Positions 45,576-53,821 of a stretch of DNA of 55,991 nt are shown in pieces (position 1 is the first letter of the stretch; every line of letters begins with the position of its first letter). Location of the stretch: NCBI GenBank assembly GCA_025356435.1, contig JANXSY010000291.1:1-55991 (forward strand). Direction: 5' to 3'. The notes under the pieces are model-generated. The model was not told the origin of the DNA and did not search any database. It was given only the letters and a program-made list of their open reading frames with translations. The position numbers and the translations under genes were made by a program. This stretch comes from Isosphaeraceae bacterium. GTDB lineage: Bacteria > Planctomycetota > Planctomycetia > Isosphaerales > Isosphaeraceae.

Positions 45576-47138
45576 ATGACCAGCACCGACGCACCCCACC
45601 TGAGCCGACTGCTCGCTGACGCCGCCTCTCGACGCCCCGACGGGGTCGCGATTGAGGACGCCGATCGATCCGCGACCTATTCCGAACTCGCCCGCATGGC
45701 CGACCGAGTGGCAACTCGTCTCGCCCGCTGGGGAGTCGGGCGGGGAGATCGCGTCGGGCTGTTCATGCCCAAATCGATCGAGGCCGTCGCCGCGATTCAC
45801 GGCATATTGCAGGTGGGCGCAGCGTATGTGCCGGTTGACCCGCTCTCTCCCTCCTTACGAGGTGTGGGTATCCTCGCCGACGCGGGCGTGAAGGCCGCGA
45901 TCGTCGCCAAACCGCTCGCCCAAGCCCTCCGCGATGCCTGGCCGGGCAACGGCCCCCAGCCCCGCCTGATCGTCGTCGGCGAACCATCTGACCCAACCGA
46001 CGCCGCCTGGCTCGACGTCCTCTCCGACGACGCCCCGACCCCGCTCGCCCCGCCGCGCATCGCCGACGATCCGGCCTACATTCTCTATACCTCGGGATCG
46101 ACGGGCCAGCCTAAGGGCGTCACCCTCTCGCATGCCAATGCGTTTGCCTTCATCGACTGGTGTGAGACCCACCTCGCCTCCCGTGACAACGACCGGTTCG
46201 CGTCGCACGCCCCCTTTTATTTCGACTTGTCCGTCTTTGATCTCTATGTCTCGTGCCGACATGCCGCTCCTCTGGTATTGATCAGCGAGGCGCTGGGTAA
46301 AGACCCCGCGAGACTCGGCGAGTTCCTCACCATCCGTCGCATCGACGTCTGGTATTCGGCCCCGTCGATCCTCGCACTCCTGGCCGACAGCGGCGGCCTC
46401 GAACGCATCGGTCGACGCGCCCCGAGGCTCGTGCTGTTCGCGGGAGAAGTCTTCCCGATCACCTCGCTAAGGCGGCTGCGGAACCTCTGGCCGGGGTCAA
46501 CCCTGTGGAACCTCTACGGGCCGACCGAGACGAACGTCTGCACGGCATTCCGCATCCCTGACCACATCCCTGCCGACCGCGCCGAGGCGTTCCCGATCGG
46601 CGAAGTCTGCGACCCGCACCAGGCACGTGTGGTCGACGAAGCGGGGGTCGACGTACCACCCGACGCGGTCGGCGAGTTGCTCATCAGCGGTCCGGGCGTG
46701 ATGCGGGGCTACTTCGGCCGACCCGACCTAACCGAACTCGCATTCCTCCACGACGCCTCAGGCCACCCATGGTATCGCACCGGCGACCTCGTGGCCGACG
46801 AAGGTGGGGGCATCTACTGGTTCCACGGCCGACGCGATCGGATGGTCAAGAAACGCGGCTATCGGATCGAGCTGGGCGAAGTCGAGTCGGCCCTCTATCG
46901 TCACGACGGCGTCGATCGCGCGGCGGTCGTCGCCAAGGCCGATGAATTGGGCGTATCGATCGCGGCCTTCATCGCCCTCAAGCCTCACTGCAAAAGCTCG
47001 ATCATCGCGATGAAACGGCATTGCACCACCTATTTACCCCATTATATGATCCCTGACTCAATCACCTTCCTGACCGCCCTGCCGACGACCTCGACGGACA
47101 AGGTTGATTACCAGAGGCTCAAGGCCCTCAACGCCTGA
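45576..47138 (+). CDS. AMP-dependent ligase, amino-acid adenylation type (DltA-like)
   Basis: A 520-residue adenylating enzyme with the standard motifs of ANL-family adenylation domains: ILYTSGSTGQPKGVTLSHAN (A3, phosphate-binding), the FYFDLSVFDLYVS segment (A4, whose Asp contacts a substrate amino group in amino-acid-activating members), NLYGPTETNVCTAFRIP (A5), WYRTGDLVADEGGGIYWFHG (A7), RRDRMVKKRGYRIELGEVES (A8) and a final TSTDKVDYQRLKAL (A10, catalytic Lys). It has no carrier or condensation domain, so it would load a separate carrier. The length and pattern suggest DltA or another amino-acid:carrier ligase. No carrier gene is in the window. It lies 180 bases after the SGNH pair. Confidence 0.85.
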   Translation: MTSTDAPHLSRLLADAASRRPDGVAIEDADRSATYSELARMADRVATRLARWGVGRGDRVGLFMPKSIEAVAAIHGILQVGAAYVPVDPLSPSLRGVGILADAGVKAAIVAKPLAQALRDAWPGNGPQPRLIVVGEPSDPTDAAWLDVLSDDAPTPLAPPRIADDPAYILYTSGSTGQPKGVTLSHANAFAFIDWCETHLASRDNDRFASHAPFYFDLSVFDLYVSCRHAAPLVLISEALGKDPARLGEFLTIRRIDVWYSAPSILALLADSGGLERIGRRAPRLVLFAGEVFPITSLRRLRNLWPGSTLWNLYGPTETNVCTAFRIPDHIPADRAEAFPIGEVCDPHQARVVDEAGVDVPPDAVGELLISGPGVMRGYFGRPDLTELAFLHDASGHPWYRTGDLVADEGGGIYWFHGRRDRMVKKRGYRIELGEVESALYRHDGVDRAAVVAKADELGVSIAAFIALKPHCKSSIIAMKRHCTTYLPHYMIPDSITFLTALPTTSTDKVDYQRLKALNA

Positions 47139-47149
47139 TCGACAACGAC

Positions 47150-48100
47150 GTGACACCCAGACACCTGTTCACATGGAAACTGTGGTTTTACGACGCGGCA
47201 CTCCCCCTGCTCCGTCGGCTCGGTCCCGCGCGCGGCGACGCCATCCTCGGCGCGATCGGCCGATTCCTCGCCCTCTTCCAGCCGAAGCTCTGCGGCAAGA
47301 TCGCGTTATCTCTCGATCGAGCCCGGACCGCGCTGGGCACCGATTGGGACGGCTCGGCCCTCGCCCCCGCACTGCTCGCGAACGTCCCGCGTTTCCTCGC
47401 CCGCGACTACCCGCTTGACGTTCGCGACGACGCCCTCGCTCTCGCCCGATTCGATGTCAGCGGCGAATCGCACCTCGAATCGGCGTTAGCCGCCGGTCGG
47501 GGCGTGGTCCTGGTCGGCAGCCATCTGGGGGCGCATGTGTCGGGGTTGCACTGGCTCCATCGCCGAGGGATGCCGGTCCGTCTGCTCGTCCAGCGGCCGA
47601 AGCACCTCTCGCGTACCTTGCAAGTCTGCTTCGATCGGCCCGAATCTCACCCGCAGACGAAGTTCTTCCTCCGACGTGGCCTCACGACTGGTGAGGCCGC
47701 CGATCGGATCTTGCGTGCCCACGCCGCGCTTCGAGATGGCCTGGCCGTCTACCTCAACGGCGACATCCCCTGGACCGGCCCCAACGCCCGCCCCGGTTCG
47801 CTGCTCGGCCTCACCCGCCCCTTCCTCTCGGTCTGGGCCGATCTCGCCGTGCTGGCCCGCTCGCCGGTGGTCTTCGTGACCTGCACCCACGCCCCCGCAG
47901 GCCGGTTCCGCCTCAATTTCTCCGCCCCCCTCAACCTCGCCCCCGGCGACGAACAGCATGCCGTAACCACCTACCTCGCGCACCTCGAATCCGCCATCGC
48001 CGCCCATCCCGCTGACGCCGTCGCCCACCTCACCTGGCCCTGCTTCGGGCCGGGCACGCCGATCATGCCGTGCGAGCGATCGCGATCCAAACAATTCTAG
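47150..48100 (+). CDS. LpxL/HtrB-like lysophospholipid acyltransferase family protein
   Basis: A 316-residue protein resembling LpxL/HtrB-type acyltransferases, with an N-terminal hydrophobic stretch (FYDAALPLLRRLGPARGDAI) and a core strand VVLVGSHLGAHVSGLHWLHR. The conserved His-x4-Asp/Glu motif of the family is not clear here: the fifth residue after His is Val. A YLNGDIPWTGPNARPGSLLG segment is close to the substrate-binding glycine region of relatives. The start is a GTG at 47150, eleven bases after the ligase stop, so it is co-translated. Together with the MBOAT and SGNH genes it points to acylation of a surface molecule, but whether this protein is active is uncertain. Confidence 0.75.
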   Translation: MTPRHLFTWKLWFYDAALPLLRRLGPARGDAILGAIGRFLALFQPKLCGKIALSLDRARTALGTDWDGSALAPALLANVPRFLARDYPLDVRDDALALARFDVSGESHLESALAAGRGVVLVGSHLGAHVSGLHWLHRRGMPVRLLVQRPKHLSRTLQVCFDRPESHPQTKFFLRRGLTTGEAADRILRAHAALRDGLAVYLNGDIPWTGPNARPGSLLGLTRPFLSVWADLAVLARSPVVFVTCTHAPAGRFRLNFSAPLNLAPGDEQHAVTTYLAHLESAIAAHPADAVAHLTWPCFGPGTPIMPCERSRSKQF

Positions 48101-48127
48101 ATCTTACTATATCTAAGAAATACAATA

Positions 48128-48991
48128 TCAAGCACCTCTCTCGCCCGGTGGGGAAGCACCCCAGCCGAGCTTGTCGCGCAAGGTCCGGTAGAAGCTGTGG
48201 CCAGGGAGGCGGATCATCGGGAACGGGGACGTGCCCTGGCGGATGGCGACGCGGTCGCCTTCGTTGAGCGGGACTTGCACCTGGCCGTCGATGACGAGGA
48301 TGGTCGATGCGTCTCCTCGAGGGGTCAGCTCGAAGACCTTATGAGAGCCGTCGACGAGCGGACGCTGGGTGAGGGTATGGGCGCAGATAGGAGTGACGAC
48401 GAACATCTGTGCGTCGGGAGGCAGGATCGGGCCGCCGGCTGAGAGGCTGTGCGCGGTCGAGCCGACGGGCGTGGCGATGATGAGGCCGTCGCCCCGATAG
48501 GTCATCACGCTCTCGCCGTCGATCGACAGGCCGATTTCAAGCAGGTGGAACGCCGGACCGGCGCGGAGGACCACGTCATTAAGGCCGCGAAACGACCGGC
48601 CCGTGCCGTCTTGCCTGATGAGCGTGCACTCGAGCGACATCAGGTTATCCACGGTAAACCGTCGCGCCGCGAGATCGGGCAGGCGTTCGAGGAACAGCGA
48701 GGGCGTGAAGTCAGCGAGGAAGCCGAGCCGGCCGAGGTTGATGCCGAGCACCGGCGTGGGCCGGTCGCCCATCCGTCGTGCGGTGTGCAAGACGGTCCCG
48801 TCGCCGCCGAGGACGAGCGCGACATCGGCCTTGAGCGCCGAGAGGTCTGTCTCCGGCGCGAGGTCGACGCCGACAAGCCTGATGCCCGCAAACGCCTCGA
48901 CCGCGCGGCCGATCCGCTCGGCCTGGGCAACGACCTCGGGCTTGGTGCCGTTGCCGAGGATGGCCAGATTCAGCGGGATGGGGGCCTGCAC
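48128..48991 (-). CDS. nadK: NAD kinase
   Basis: A 287-residue NAD kinase, phosphorylating NAD to NADP with ATP. Signatures are the glycine-rich ALVLGGDGTVLHTARRM loop (GGDGT at residues 62-66), LGINLGRLGFLADFTP, the DGLIIATPVGSTAHSLSAGG block, and VVTPICAHTLTQRPLVDGSH. The start is a GTG at 48991 preceded by GAGGTGA. It converges on the acyltransferase cassette with a 27-base AT-rich gap. It belongs with the minus-strand isoprenoid genes to the right only by orientation. Confidence 0.96.
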   Translation of the reverse strand: MQAPIPLNLAILGNGTKPEVVAQAERIGRAVEAFAGIRLVGVDLAPETDLSALKADVALVLGGDGTVLHTARRMGDRPTPVLGINLGRLGFLADFTPSLFLERLPDLAARRFTVDNLMSLECTLIRQDGTGRSFRGLNDVVLRAGPAFHLLEIGLSIDGESVMTYRGDGLIIATPVGSTAHSLSAGGPILPPDAQMFVVTPICAHTLTQRPLVDGSHKVFELTPRGDASTILVIDGQVQVPLNEGDRVAIRQGTSPFPMIRLPGHSFYRTLRDKLGWGASPPGERGA

Positions 48992-49092
48992 GGTTCACCT
49001 CGGGGCGTCATGGGAGTCTTGGTCCCTGGAATTGTCACGCCTAGGGCCGCGATCGACAACCCACGTCTTACCCAGCCGCGTTCGTTCGGCGC

Positions 49093-49526
49093 TTATTTGA
49101 GGTGTTCCAGATCATCAAGATCCTTCAACCGGCCACTCGCCTTCTTGTTCCGCTTCAGATGTTCGAGGTCGATCCCGTCAATAACATCAGTGACCCTGGC
49201 GTCGTGGCATTCGCGGAAATCGACCCCTGAGAGGGTCGTGAGGATCTCAAGTCGCACCGGAGCAATGCCCATCCGGAACAATGGTTCGGCTCCCGGAACA
49301 GTTCGGGGATGAGTTCCGCCGAGCGAAAGCCGAATTCGCTCAGGGCGGTTACGACGCGGCTCGCGTTATCTGGATCGGTATCGATCCAGATATCCATGTC
49401 GTTGGTAGAGCGGTGATAACCGTAATAATTGAAGGCATATCCACCAACCAACAAATACTTAATCCTATTTGACTTTAATAATTTCAAAAACTCTTTGAAG
49501 TCATGCGGTAGCTCGCTCTGGGCCAT
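49093..49526 (-). pseudogene. frameshifted nucleotidyltransferase (MNT-like)
   Basis: The first part reads in one frame as a nucleotidyltransferase fold protein: IKYLLVGGYAFNYYGYHRST followed by NDMDIWIDTDPDNASRVVTA, with the Gly-Gly strand and the D-x-D pair of the family. After about residue 85 the frame changes: a single base seems to be missing near 49270, and the expected end continues in another frame (RMGIAPVRLEILTTLSGVDF, VTDVIDGIDLEHLKRNKKAS, then GRLKDLDDLEHLK). Restoring one base would give a protein of about 144 residues with the usual ending for this family. It overlaps the small upstream gene. Either the gene is dead or the base was lost in sequencing. Confidence 0.75.
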
Positions 49527-49683
49527 AGTTGATCCGCCGCAGGAGTTCGAGGGCCCGCCACCGCTCGGCGGGGGTCTTCGAGAGCCAGAAGGGGCGGTCG
49601 TCGGGCTCCTCAAACCCGTGTACGACCTGGATCGCCGTCTTATCGAGGCGGTAGGAGGCGATGAGCGGATCTCGGTCTTCCAT
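49501..49683 (-). CDS. small partner protein of the nucleotidyltransferase module
   Basis: A 60-residue protein from the ATG at 49683: MEDRDPLIASYRLDKTAIQV, then a segment FWLSKTPAERWRALELLRRI and a NYGPERATA end. The KTPAERWRALELLRRINYG pattern is typical of small proteins encoded just before MNT-type nucleotidyltransferases, in gene pairs thought to be toxin-antitoxin-like. The nucleotidyltransferase start at 49526 lies within its 3' end (26-base overlap), so the two are linked. The role (regulator or antitoxin) is inferred from position. Confidence 0.65.
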   Translation of the reverse strand: MEDRDPLIASYRLDKTAIQVVHGFEEPDDRPFWLSKTPAERWRALELLRRINYGPERATA

Positions 49684-49713
49684 TCGAGTCACCCCCACTT
49701 GGAAATCCGCGTC

Positions 49714-51657
49714 TCACCCCGCCAGCGAACTCCCCGTCGCGAAGGTATCGCTCGCGGCGGGGACGAGGCCGATGGTGCGGGCGAGGTCGATCGCAGCGGC
49801 GGTGATGCCGTCGACATCGAGGCCGACTTCGGCGAGTTGTTCCTCACGCTCGGCGTGAAGGACGAAAGAGTCAGGCAGGCCCAGCCGGCGGACGTGCGAA
49901 GTGTTCAGGCCGGCGTCGTTCGCGGCTTCAAGGACGGCCGAGCCGAAACCACCCATCAGGCAGCCCTCCTCAACTGTCAGCACGAATCCACACTCCTCGA
50001 TCGCCTTGAGCATTGTCGGGCGGTCGAGCGGCTTGACGAACCGGGCGTTCACCACGCCGACCCGAAGGCCATATTCGATGCGGAGCCGCTCGGCTGCGTG
50101 GAGGCAAGTGGTGACGAGCGTCCCGCATGCGAGGAGCATGCCGTCGGTTTCCCACTCCAAGATCTCGGCCTGGCCCAGCTCGATTGGCTGCGGGTCGCGC
50201 TCGATCGCTTCGAGGTTTGCCTTCGGGTAGCGGATCGACGTCGGGCCGTCGCGGTGCAGCGCGAAGTCGAGCATCGGGGCCACGTCGCGCTCGTCGCCGG
50301 GTGCCATCACCGCCATATTCGGGAACATTCGCATGTAGGCGATATCATACGTTCCGTGATGCGTCGGCCCGTCGGCCCCGACGAGCCCGGCGCGGTCGAG
50401 CGTGAAGACGACTGGGAGGTTCTGGAGCGAGACCTCCTGGAAAATCTGGTCGAACGAGCGCTGAAGGAACGTGCTGTAGATGTCGACCACTGGCCTCGCG
50501 CCGGCCTTGGCCATGCCGCCCGCGAAAGCGACGGCGTGGCTCTCACAGATGCCGGTGTCGAAGAATTGCTTGGGGAAGGTCTCGCGGATCTTCTGGAGCT
50601 TGTTCCCCTCGCACATCGCGGCGGTCAGCACCGCGATTTTCGAGTCTTTCTTCATCGCGTTGTAGAGGGCTGCGCTCATGGCGTCGGTATATGCCTTGCT
50701 CGACGACTTGGTGAGCGGGATGATCCCATTCTCCCCCGACTCAAACGGCGCGGGGGCGTGATAGCGGACCGGATCTTTCTCGGCCGCGGCAAACCCACGC
50801 CCTTTGTCGGTCAGCACATGGAGGAGGACCGGTCCCTCCATCGCCTTGACCTTCTCAAGGTAGCGTCTCAGGGTCTTGATGTCATGGCCGTCGATCGGCC
50901 CGATGTAGATAAACCCAAGGTCTTCGAACAGCATCCCGCCGTGGAACGACGCCTTGATCGCGTCTTTGAACTGCTGATACCACTTCTCTGACTGCGCCCC
51001 GACCAGCGGGATCGCCGGCAGGAGCTTCTTCATCCGCTTGTTCCACTGACCATAGGCCGGGGCCATCCGCGTCTTGTCGAGATAATATGCCAGGCCGCCC
51101 ACGGGCGGGCAGATCGACATCTTATTATCGTTCAAGACCACGAGAAAGTTCTTCCCGGTCGGCCCTGTGGCGTTGTTGAGCGCCTCAAAGACAATCCCCG
51201 AGGGGAACGCGCCGTCGCCGATCACCGCGACCGAGTGCCGCTCGGGGTGGCCGATCAGGTTGTCGCCCGCCTTGAGCCCGAGCGCGGTCGACGGGGCGCA
51301 ACCGGCGTGGCCGGTCATGAAGAGGTCGTAGTCGCTCTCGGCCGGGTTGGGGTAGCCCATCAGGCCGCCCTTGGTCCGGATCGTGTTCAGTGAATTGGCG
51401 CGGCCGGTGATGAGCTTGTGTGGGTAGATCTGGTGCCCGGTGTCCCAGATCAGGCGGTCTTTGGAAAAGTCAAACGTCAGGTGGAGCGCGAGGCACAGCT
51501 CGACTACGCCAAGGTTACTGGCGAAGTGCGCGGGCCGGTGATTGACCACGCTCACTAGCTCTTCGCGCATCTCGGAGGCCAGCGCCTCGAGCTGCGAGCC
51601 GTCGAGGCCCTTGAGGTCGGCCGGCGACTGGATCTTGGCCAGCAAGTCGCGACTCAT
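49714..51657 (-). CDS. dxs: 1-deoxy-D-xylulose-5-phosphate synthase
   Basis: Condenses pyruvate and glyceraldehyde 3-phosphate to 1-deoxy-D-xylulose 5-phosphate, the first step of the MEP isoprenoid pathway, using thiamine diphosphate. From the ATG at 51657 it has 647 residues. Visible signatures are SPADLKGLDGSQLEALASEM, HFASNLGVVELCLALHLTFD, IWDTGHQIYPHKLITGR, VIGDGAFPSGIVFEALNNA (diphosphate binding), YIGPIDGHDIKTL, FDTGICESHAVAFAGGMAKA, TLDRAGLVGADGPTHHGTYD and the C-terminal EGCLMGGFGSAVLEAAND. Its ATG overlaps the stop of the polyprenyl synthase by one base (TAATG), so the two isoprenoid genes are translationally coupled. Confidence 0.97.
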   Translation of the reverse strand: MSRDLLAKIQSPADLKGLDGSQLEALASEMREELVSVVNHRPAHFASNLGVVELCLALHLTFDFSKDRLIWDTGHQIYPHKLITGRANSLNTIRTKGGLMGYPNPAESDYDLFMTGHAGCAPSTALGLKAGDNLIGHPERHSVAVIGDGAFPSGIVFEALNNATGPTGKNFLVVLNDNKMSICPPVGGLAYYLDKTRMAPAYGQWNKRMKKLLPAIPLVGAQSEKWYQQFKDAIKASFHGGMLFEDLGFIYIGPIDGHDIKTLRRYLEKVKAMEGPVLLHVLTDKGRGFAAAEKDPVRYHAPAPFESGENGIIPLTKSSSKAYTDAMSAALYNAMKKDSKIAVLTAAMCEGNKLQKIRETFPKQFFDTGICESHAVAFAGGMAKAGARPVVDIYSTFLQRSFDQIFQEVSLQNLPVVFTLDRAGLVGADGPTHHGTYDIAYMRMFPNMAVMAPGDERDVAPMLDFALHRDGPTSIRYPKANLEAIERDPQPIELGQAEILEWETDGMLLACGTLVTTCLHAAERLRIEYGLRVGVVNARFVKPLDRPTMLKAIEECGFVLTVEEGCLMGGFGSAVLEAANDAGLNTSHVRRLGLPDSFVLHAEREEQLAEVGLDVDGITAAAIDLARTIGLVPAASDTFATGSSLAG

Positions 51658-52580
51658 TAGCGATCCCTTTCCAGTAAATCCATCGCCAAGGAACGGAGCG
51701 TCGTGCCCCGATCCCCGAGGGGGGCGAGCGCCGCCACCGCCTCTTCCGCCAGAGACTTCGCCCTTGCTCGGCTCCCAGCGACGCCGAGCAGGCCGGGATA
51801 CGTCCACTTACCGAGGCCAGAATCTTTGTTGACCCGCTTACCCAACTTCACTTCATCCCCTTCGACGTCCAGGAGGTCGTCGATGATCTGAAACGCCAGG
51901 CCGACCGCATGCCCATATTCTACCAGGGCCTGCAAGACCGCCTCGTCTGCGCCGGCGACGATGCCCCCCATCTTGAGCGAAGCACGCAGCAACGCCCCAG
52001 TCTTGCGCCGATGGATGGCCTCGAGCGCCTCGATCGACGGGTCGTCGCGTCCTTCAGCTTCGAGGTCGGCCATCTGCCCCGCGACCATCCCGATCGGCCC
52101 CGATCCCTCGGCCAGGGCCAGAACGCAGGCGACCGCCGCGTCAGCGGGCCGGGTGTGGCGGGCGACGATCTCGAAGGCCAGCGTCAGCAACCCGTCGCCC
52201 GCGAGGATCGCTGTGGCCTCGTCGAACGCCTTGTGACAGGTGGGCCGGCCGCGACGGAGGTCGTCGTCGTCCATGCTCGGCAGGTCATCATGGATCAGTG
52301 AATAGGTGTGAACCATCTCCAACGCACAGGCCGCCGGGATCGCCATCTCCGAGTCACCCCCGCAGGCCTCGGCCGCGAGCAGGCAGAGGACCGGACGGAG
52401 CCGCTTTCCTCCACCGAGCAAGCTATATCGCATTGCCTCGGCGAGTCTCGGCGGGCATTCAGACTTCGAACCCGGCGCGACCGCTGGGACAAATCGCCCG
52501 AGCGCGTCATCGACGCGAAGTCGGGCGTTGTAAAGGACATCGGCGAGGCGATTCGCCTCGGTGGAGGGATGCGTCGTCAT
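51657..52580 (-). CDS. ispA: polyprenyl synthetase (farnesyl/geranylgeranyl diphosphate synthase)
   Basis: A 307-residue short-chain trans-prenyl diphosphate synthase. It has the first Asp-rich motif (HTYSLIHDDLPSMDDDDLRR), the GGGKRLRPVLCLLAAEACGG opening, and the second Asp-rich motif (FQIIDDLLDVEGDEVKLGKR, DDLLD form). Lengthening isopentenyl diphosphate to farnesyl or geranylgeranyl diphosphate uses precursors derived from the dxs pathway, which agrees with the coupling to dxs. The ATG at 52580 is preferred over an in-frame start at 52616. The product length (C15 or C20) cannot be fixed by eye. The gene xseB, often found just upstream, is not seen. Confidence 0.95.
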   Translation of the reverse strand: MTTHPSTEANRLADVLYNARLRVDDALGRFVPAVAPGSKSECPPRLAEAMRYSLLGGGKRLRPVLCLLAAEACGGDSEMAIPAACALEMVHTYSLIHDDLPSMDDDDLRRGRPTCHKAFDEATAILAGDGLLTLAFEIVARHTRPADAAVACVLALAEGSGPIGMVAGQMADLEAEGRDDPSIEALEAIHRRKTGALLRASLKMGGIVAGADEAVLQALVEYGHAVGLAFQIIDDLLDVEGDEVKLGKRVNKDSGLGKWTYPGLLGVAGSRARAKSLAEEAVAALAPLGDRGTTLRSLAMDLLERDR

Positions 52581-52951
52581 GGGGCGCAAGACAAAGACCC
52601 GGGTCAGCGAGAACAATCCGTAGCAGTGGGCCGCAATCCGGCGCGACCGTGTGCGGCCCTATCATCTGGCCGCCGACCGGATTTCGGTATTGTGGACATC
52701 CGAGGCCCGATTGTCCATCCGGGTTCGACCGAAACAGAGTCCTATCCAAAGCAGTATGACCACCGCAAGACCGCAAAGTCGCCCAGGGTCTCGCAAGCCT
52801 CCAACCTGCCGACGTTGTTTTACCTTCTCGATCTCGACATTTTTCGCGAGTGATCGAGGAGAGGGTCACCATCCATTCCGGAAAATCTCGTTCCCGTGCC
52901 GCTCAGGGTTTCCTCTGGTTGGCAAAGCTGAACCCAACCGGTGGAACGTTC

Positions 52952-52992
52952 GAAAAAGCCAAGACCTTCTCGGGTCAGGAGGAGGTCTTGGC
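52952..52992 (-). terminator. rho-independent terminator
   Basis: GCCAAGACCT at 52958-52967 pairs with AGGTCTTGGC at 52983-52992. On the minus strand the stem is followed by TTTTTCG. It lies 13 bases after the stop (53005) of the surface-protein fragment, supporting that stop as the original gene end. Confidence 0.8.
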
Positions 52993-53004
52993 CGTGTTAC
53001 TGTG

Positions 53005-53609
53005 TCAACGCAAGGCATCGACGGCAGCGGGAGTCGGGCGGAGAAGGCCTGGCACTCCCGGAGGTCGGCGAGCGTGGTCGGCAAGGTGAAGATCCGGGAC
53101 GGACCCGAAAGGTGATGTTGACTGAACACCTTGACGTAGTTGCTGCCGGGCTTGTTGTTGTTGAGGCCGTCGAGCAAGGCACCGGTGGAATCGGTCACCC
53201 CCAGCGGCCCTGTACCGATCACCGTGAGTCGATAGGAGGCTCGAAGCGCAAGCAGGCGGTCGGCGGGGACGAGCGTCACCGTATGTCCGATCGGGTCATA
53301 GATCGCGGCGGAAATCGCGAAGAATCGCCCGTGACGACCGACACCCTGGAGGATGTAGTTGGCCGGGTTCTGCGCCCGCGTGGGGTCGAGACTGATGTTG
53401 AAGGTCAGTTCGATTAAGGCGGTCTGGTGGTGGAAGCCGAACCGCTGCAGCCGCAGGATCGTCGGGCCGGTCGAGGGCGAGACGGCAGGGGTGACGTTCA
53501 ACGACACCGTGGCGATATTGCTGAGGTTGTTGCCGTCGGAATTCTTATAGGTGAAGCTGCCGGAGCCGATGAAACCCGCGACCGGGACGTAGGTGTGCGA
53601 CAGTTGTAA
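53005..53609 (-). pseudogene. C-terminal fragment of a large repeat-type surface protein
   Basis: The frame opens just after an in-frame TGA (53610-53612) with HTYVPVAGFIGSGSFTYKNS, the end of a bacterial Ig-like or cadherin-like repeat (DGNNLSNIATVSLNVTPAVS). The second segment is typical of the last domain of planctomycete surface proteins (LQRFGFHHQTALIELTFNIS, then NPANYILQGVGRHGRFFAIS, VTLVPADRLLALRASYRLTV, LDGLNNNKPGSNYVKVFSQH). Near the end the frame shifts: the likely original ending LRPTPAAVDALR and its stop at 53005 are in another frame, directly before the terminator. No start codon with a binding site is present. The remainder of the gene is missing; upstream sequence becomes AT-rich. 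Confidence 0.7.
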
Positions 53610-53612
53610 TCA

Positions 53613-53821
53613 ACAGTCTAATTTAATGAGCATTTTTTATATCGAGCCCGCATCACCAGGTAAATTCGCGGACAGAAACTTGCTAGAATTCTATAAATTT
53701 CAAATAATATTATGAATATAATTTTGTGTAAAAGTTGAGTTCGACGCCCGAAAATCGGCGAGACGCTGACGCCCCGATGGGGTAAGCTTCACTCAATGCG
53801 ACGAGAGAGGAGCCACGACCG
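53613..53821. other. AT-rich island between a gene fragment and ada
   Basis: About 200 bases, with roughly 53625-53735 strongly AT-rich (for example TATAAATTTCAAATAATATT), unlike the rest of the window. It lies exactly where the surface-protein gene has lost its 5' part. It probably contains the ada promoter; its base composition may mark a deletion or insertion scar. Confidence 0.5.

Noticed and set aside
48101..48127. AT-rich gap as a shared terminator of the acylation cassette and nadK
   Set aside because: No stem with a T run is visible; it is only AT-rich.
49429..50991. Long plus-strand open frame (520 codons) opposite dxs
   Set aside because: It lies wholly antisense to the dxs and nucleotidyltransferase genes, has no family motifs and arises from GC-rich codon bias.
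52507..52872. Possible xseB upstream of the polyprenyl synthase
   Set aside because: No frame shows the exonuclease VII small subunit pattern; the frames there are antisense or random.
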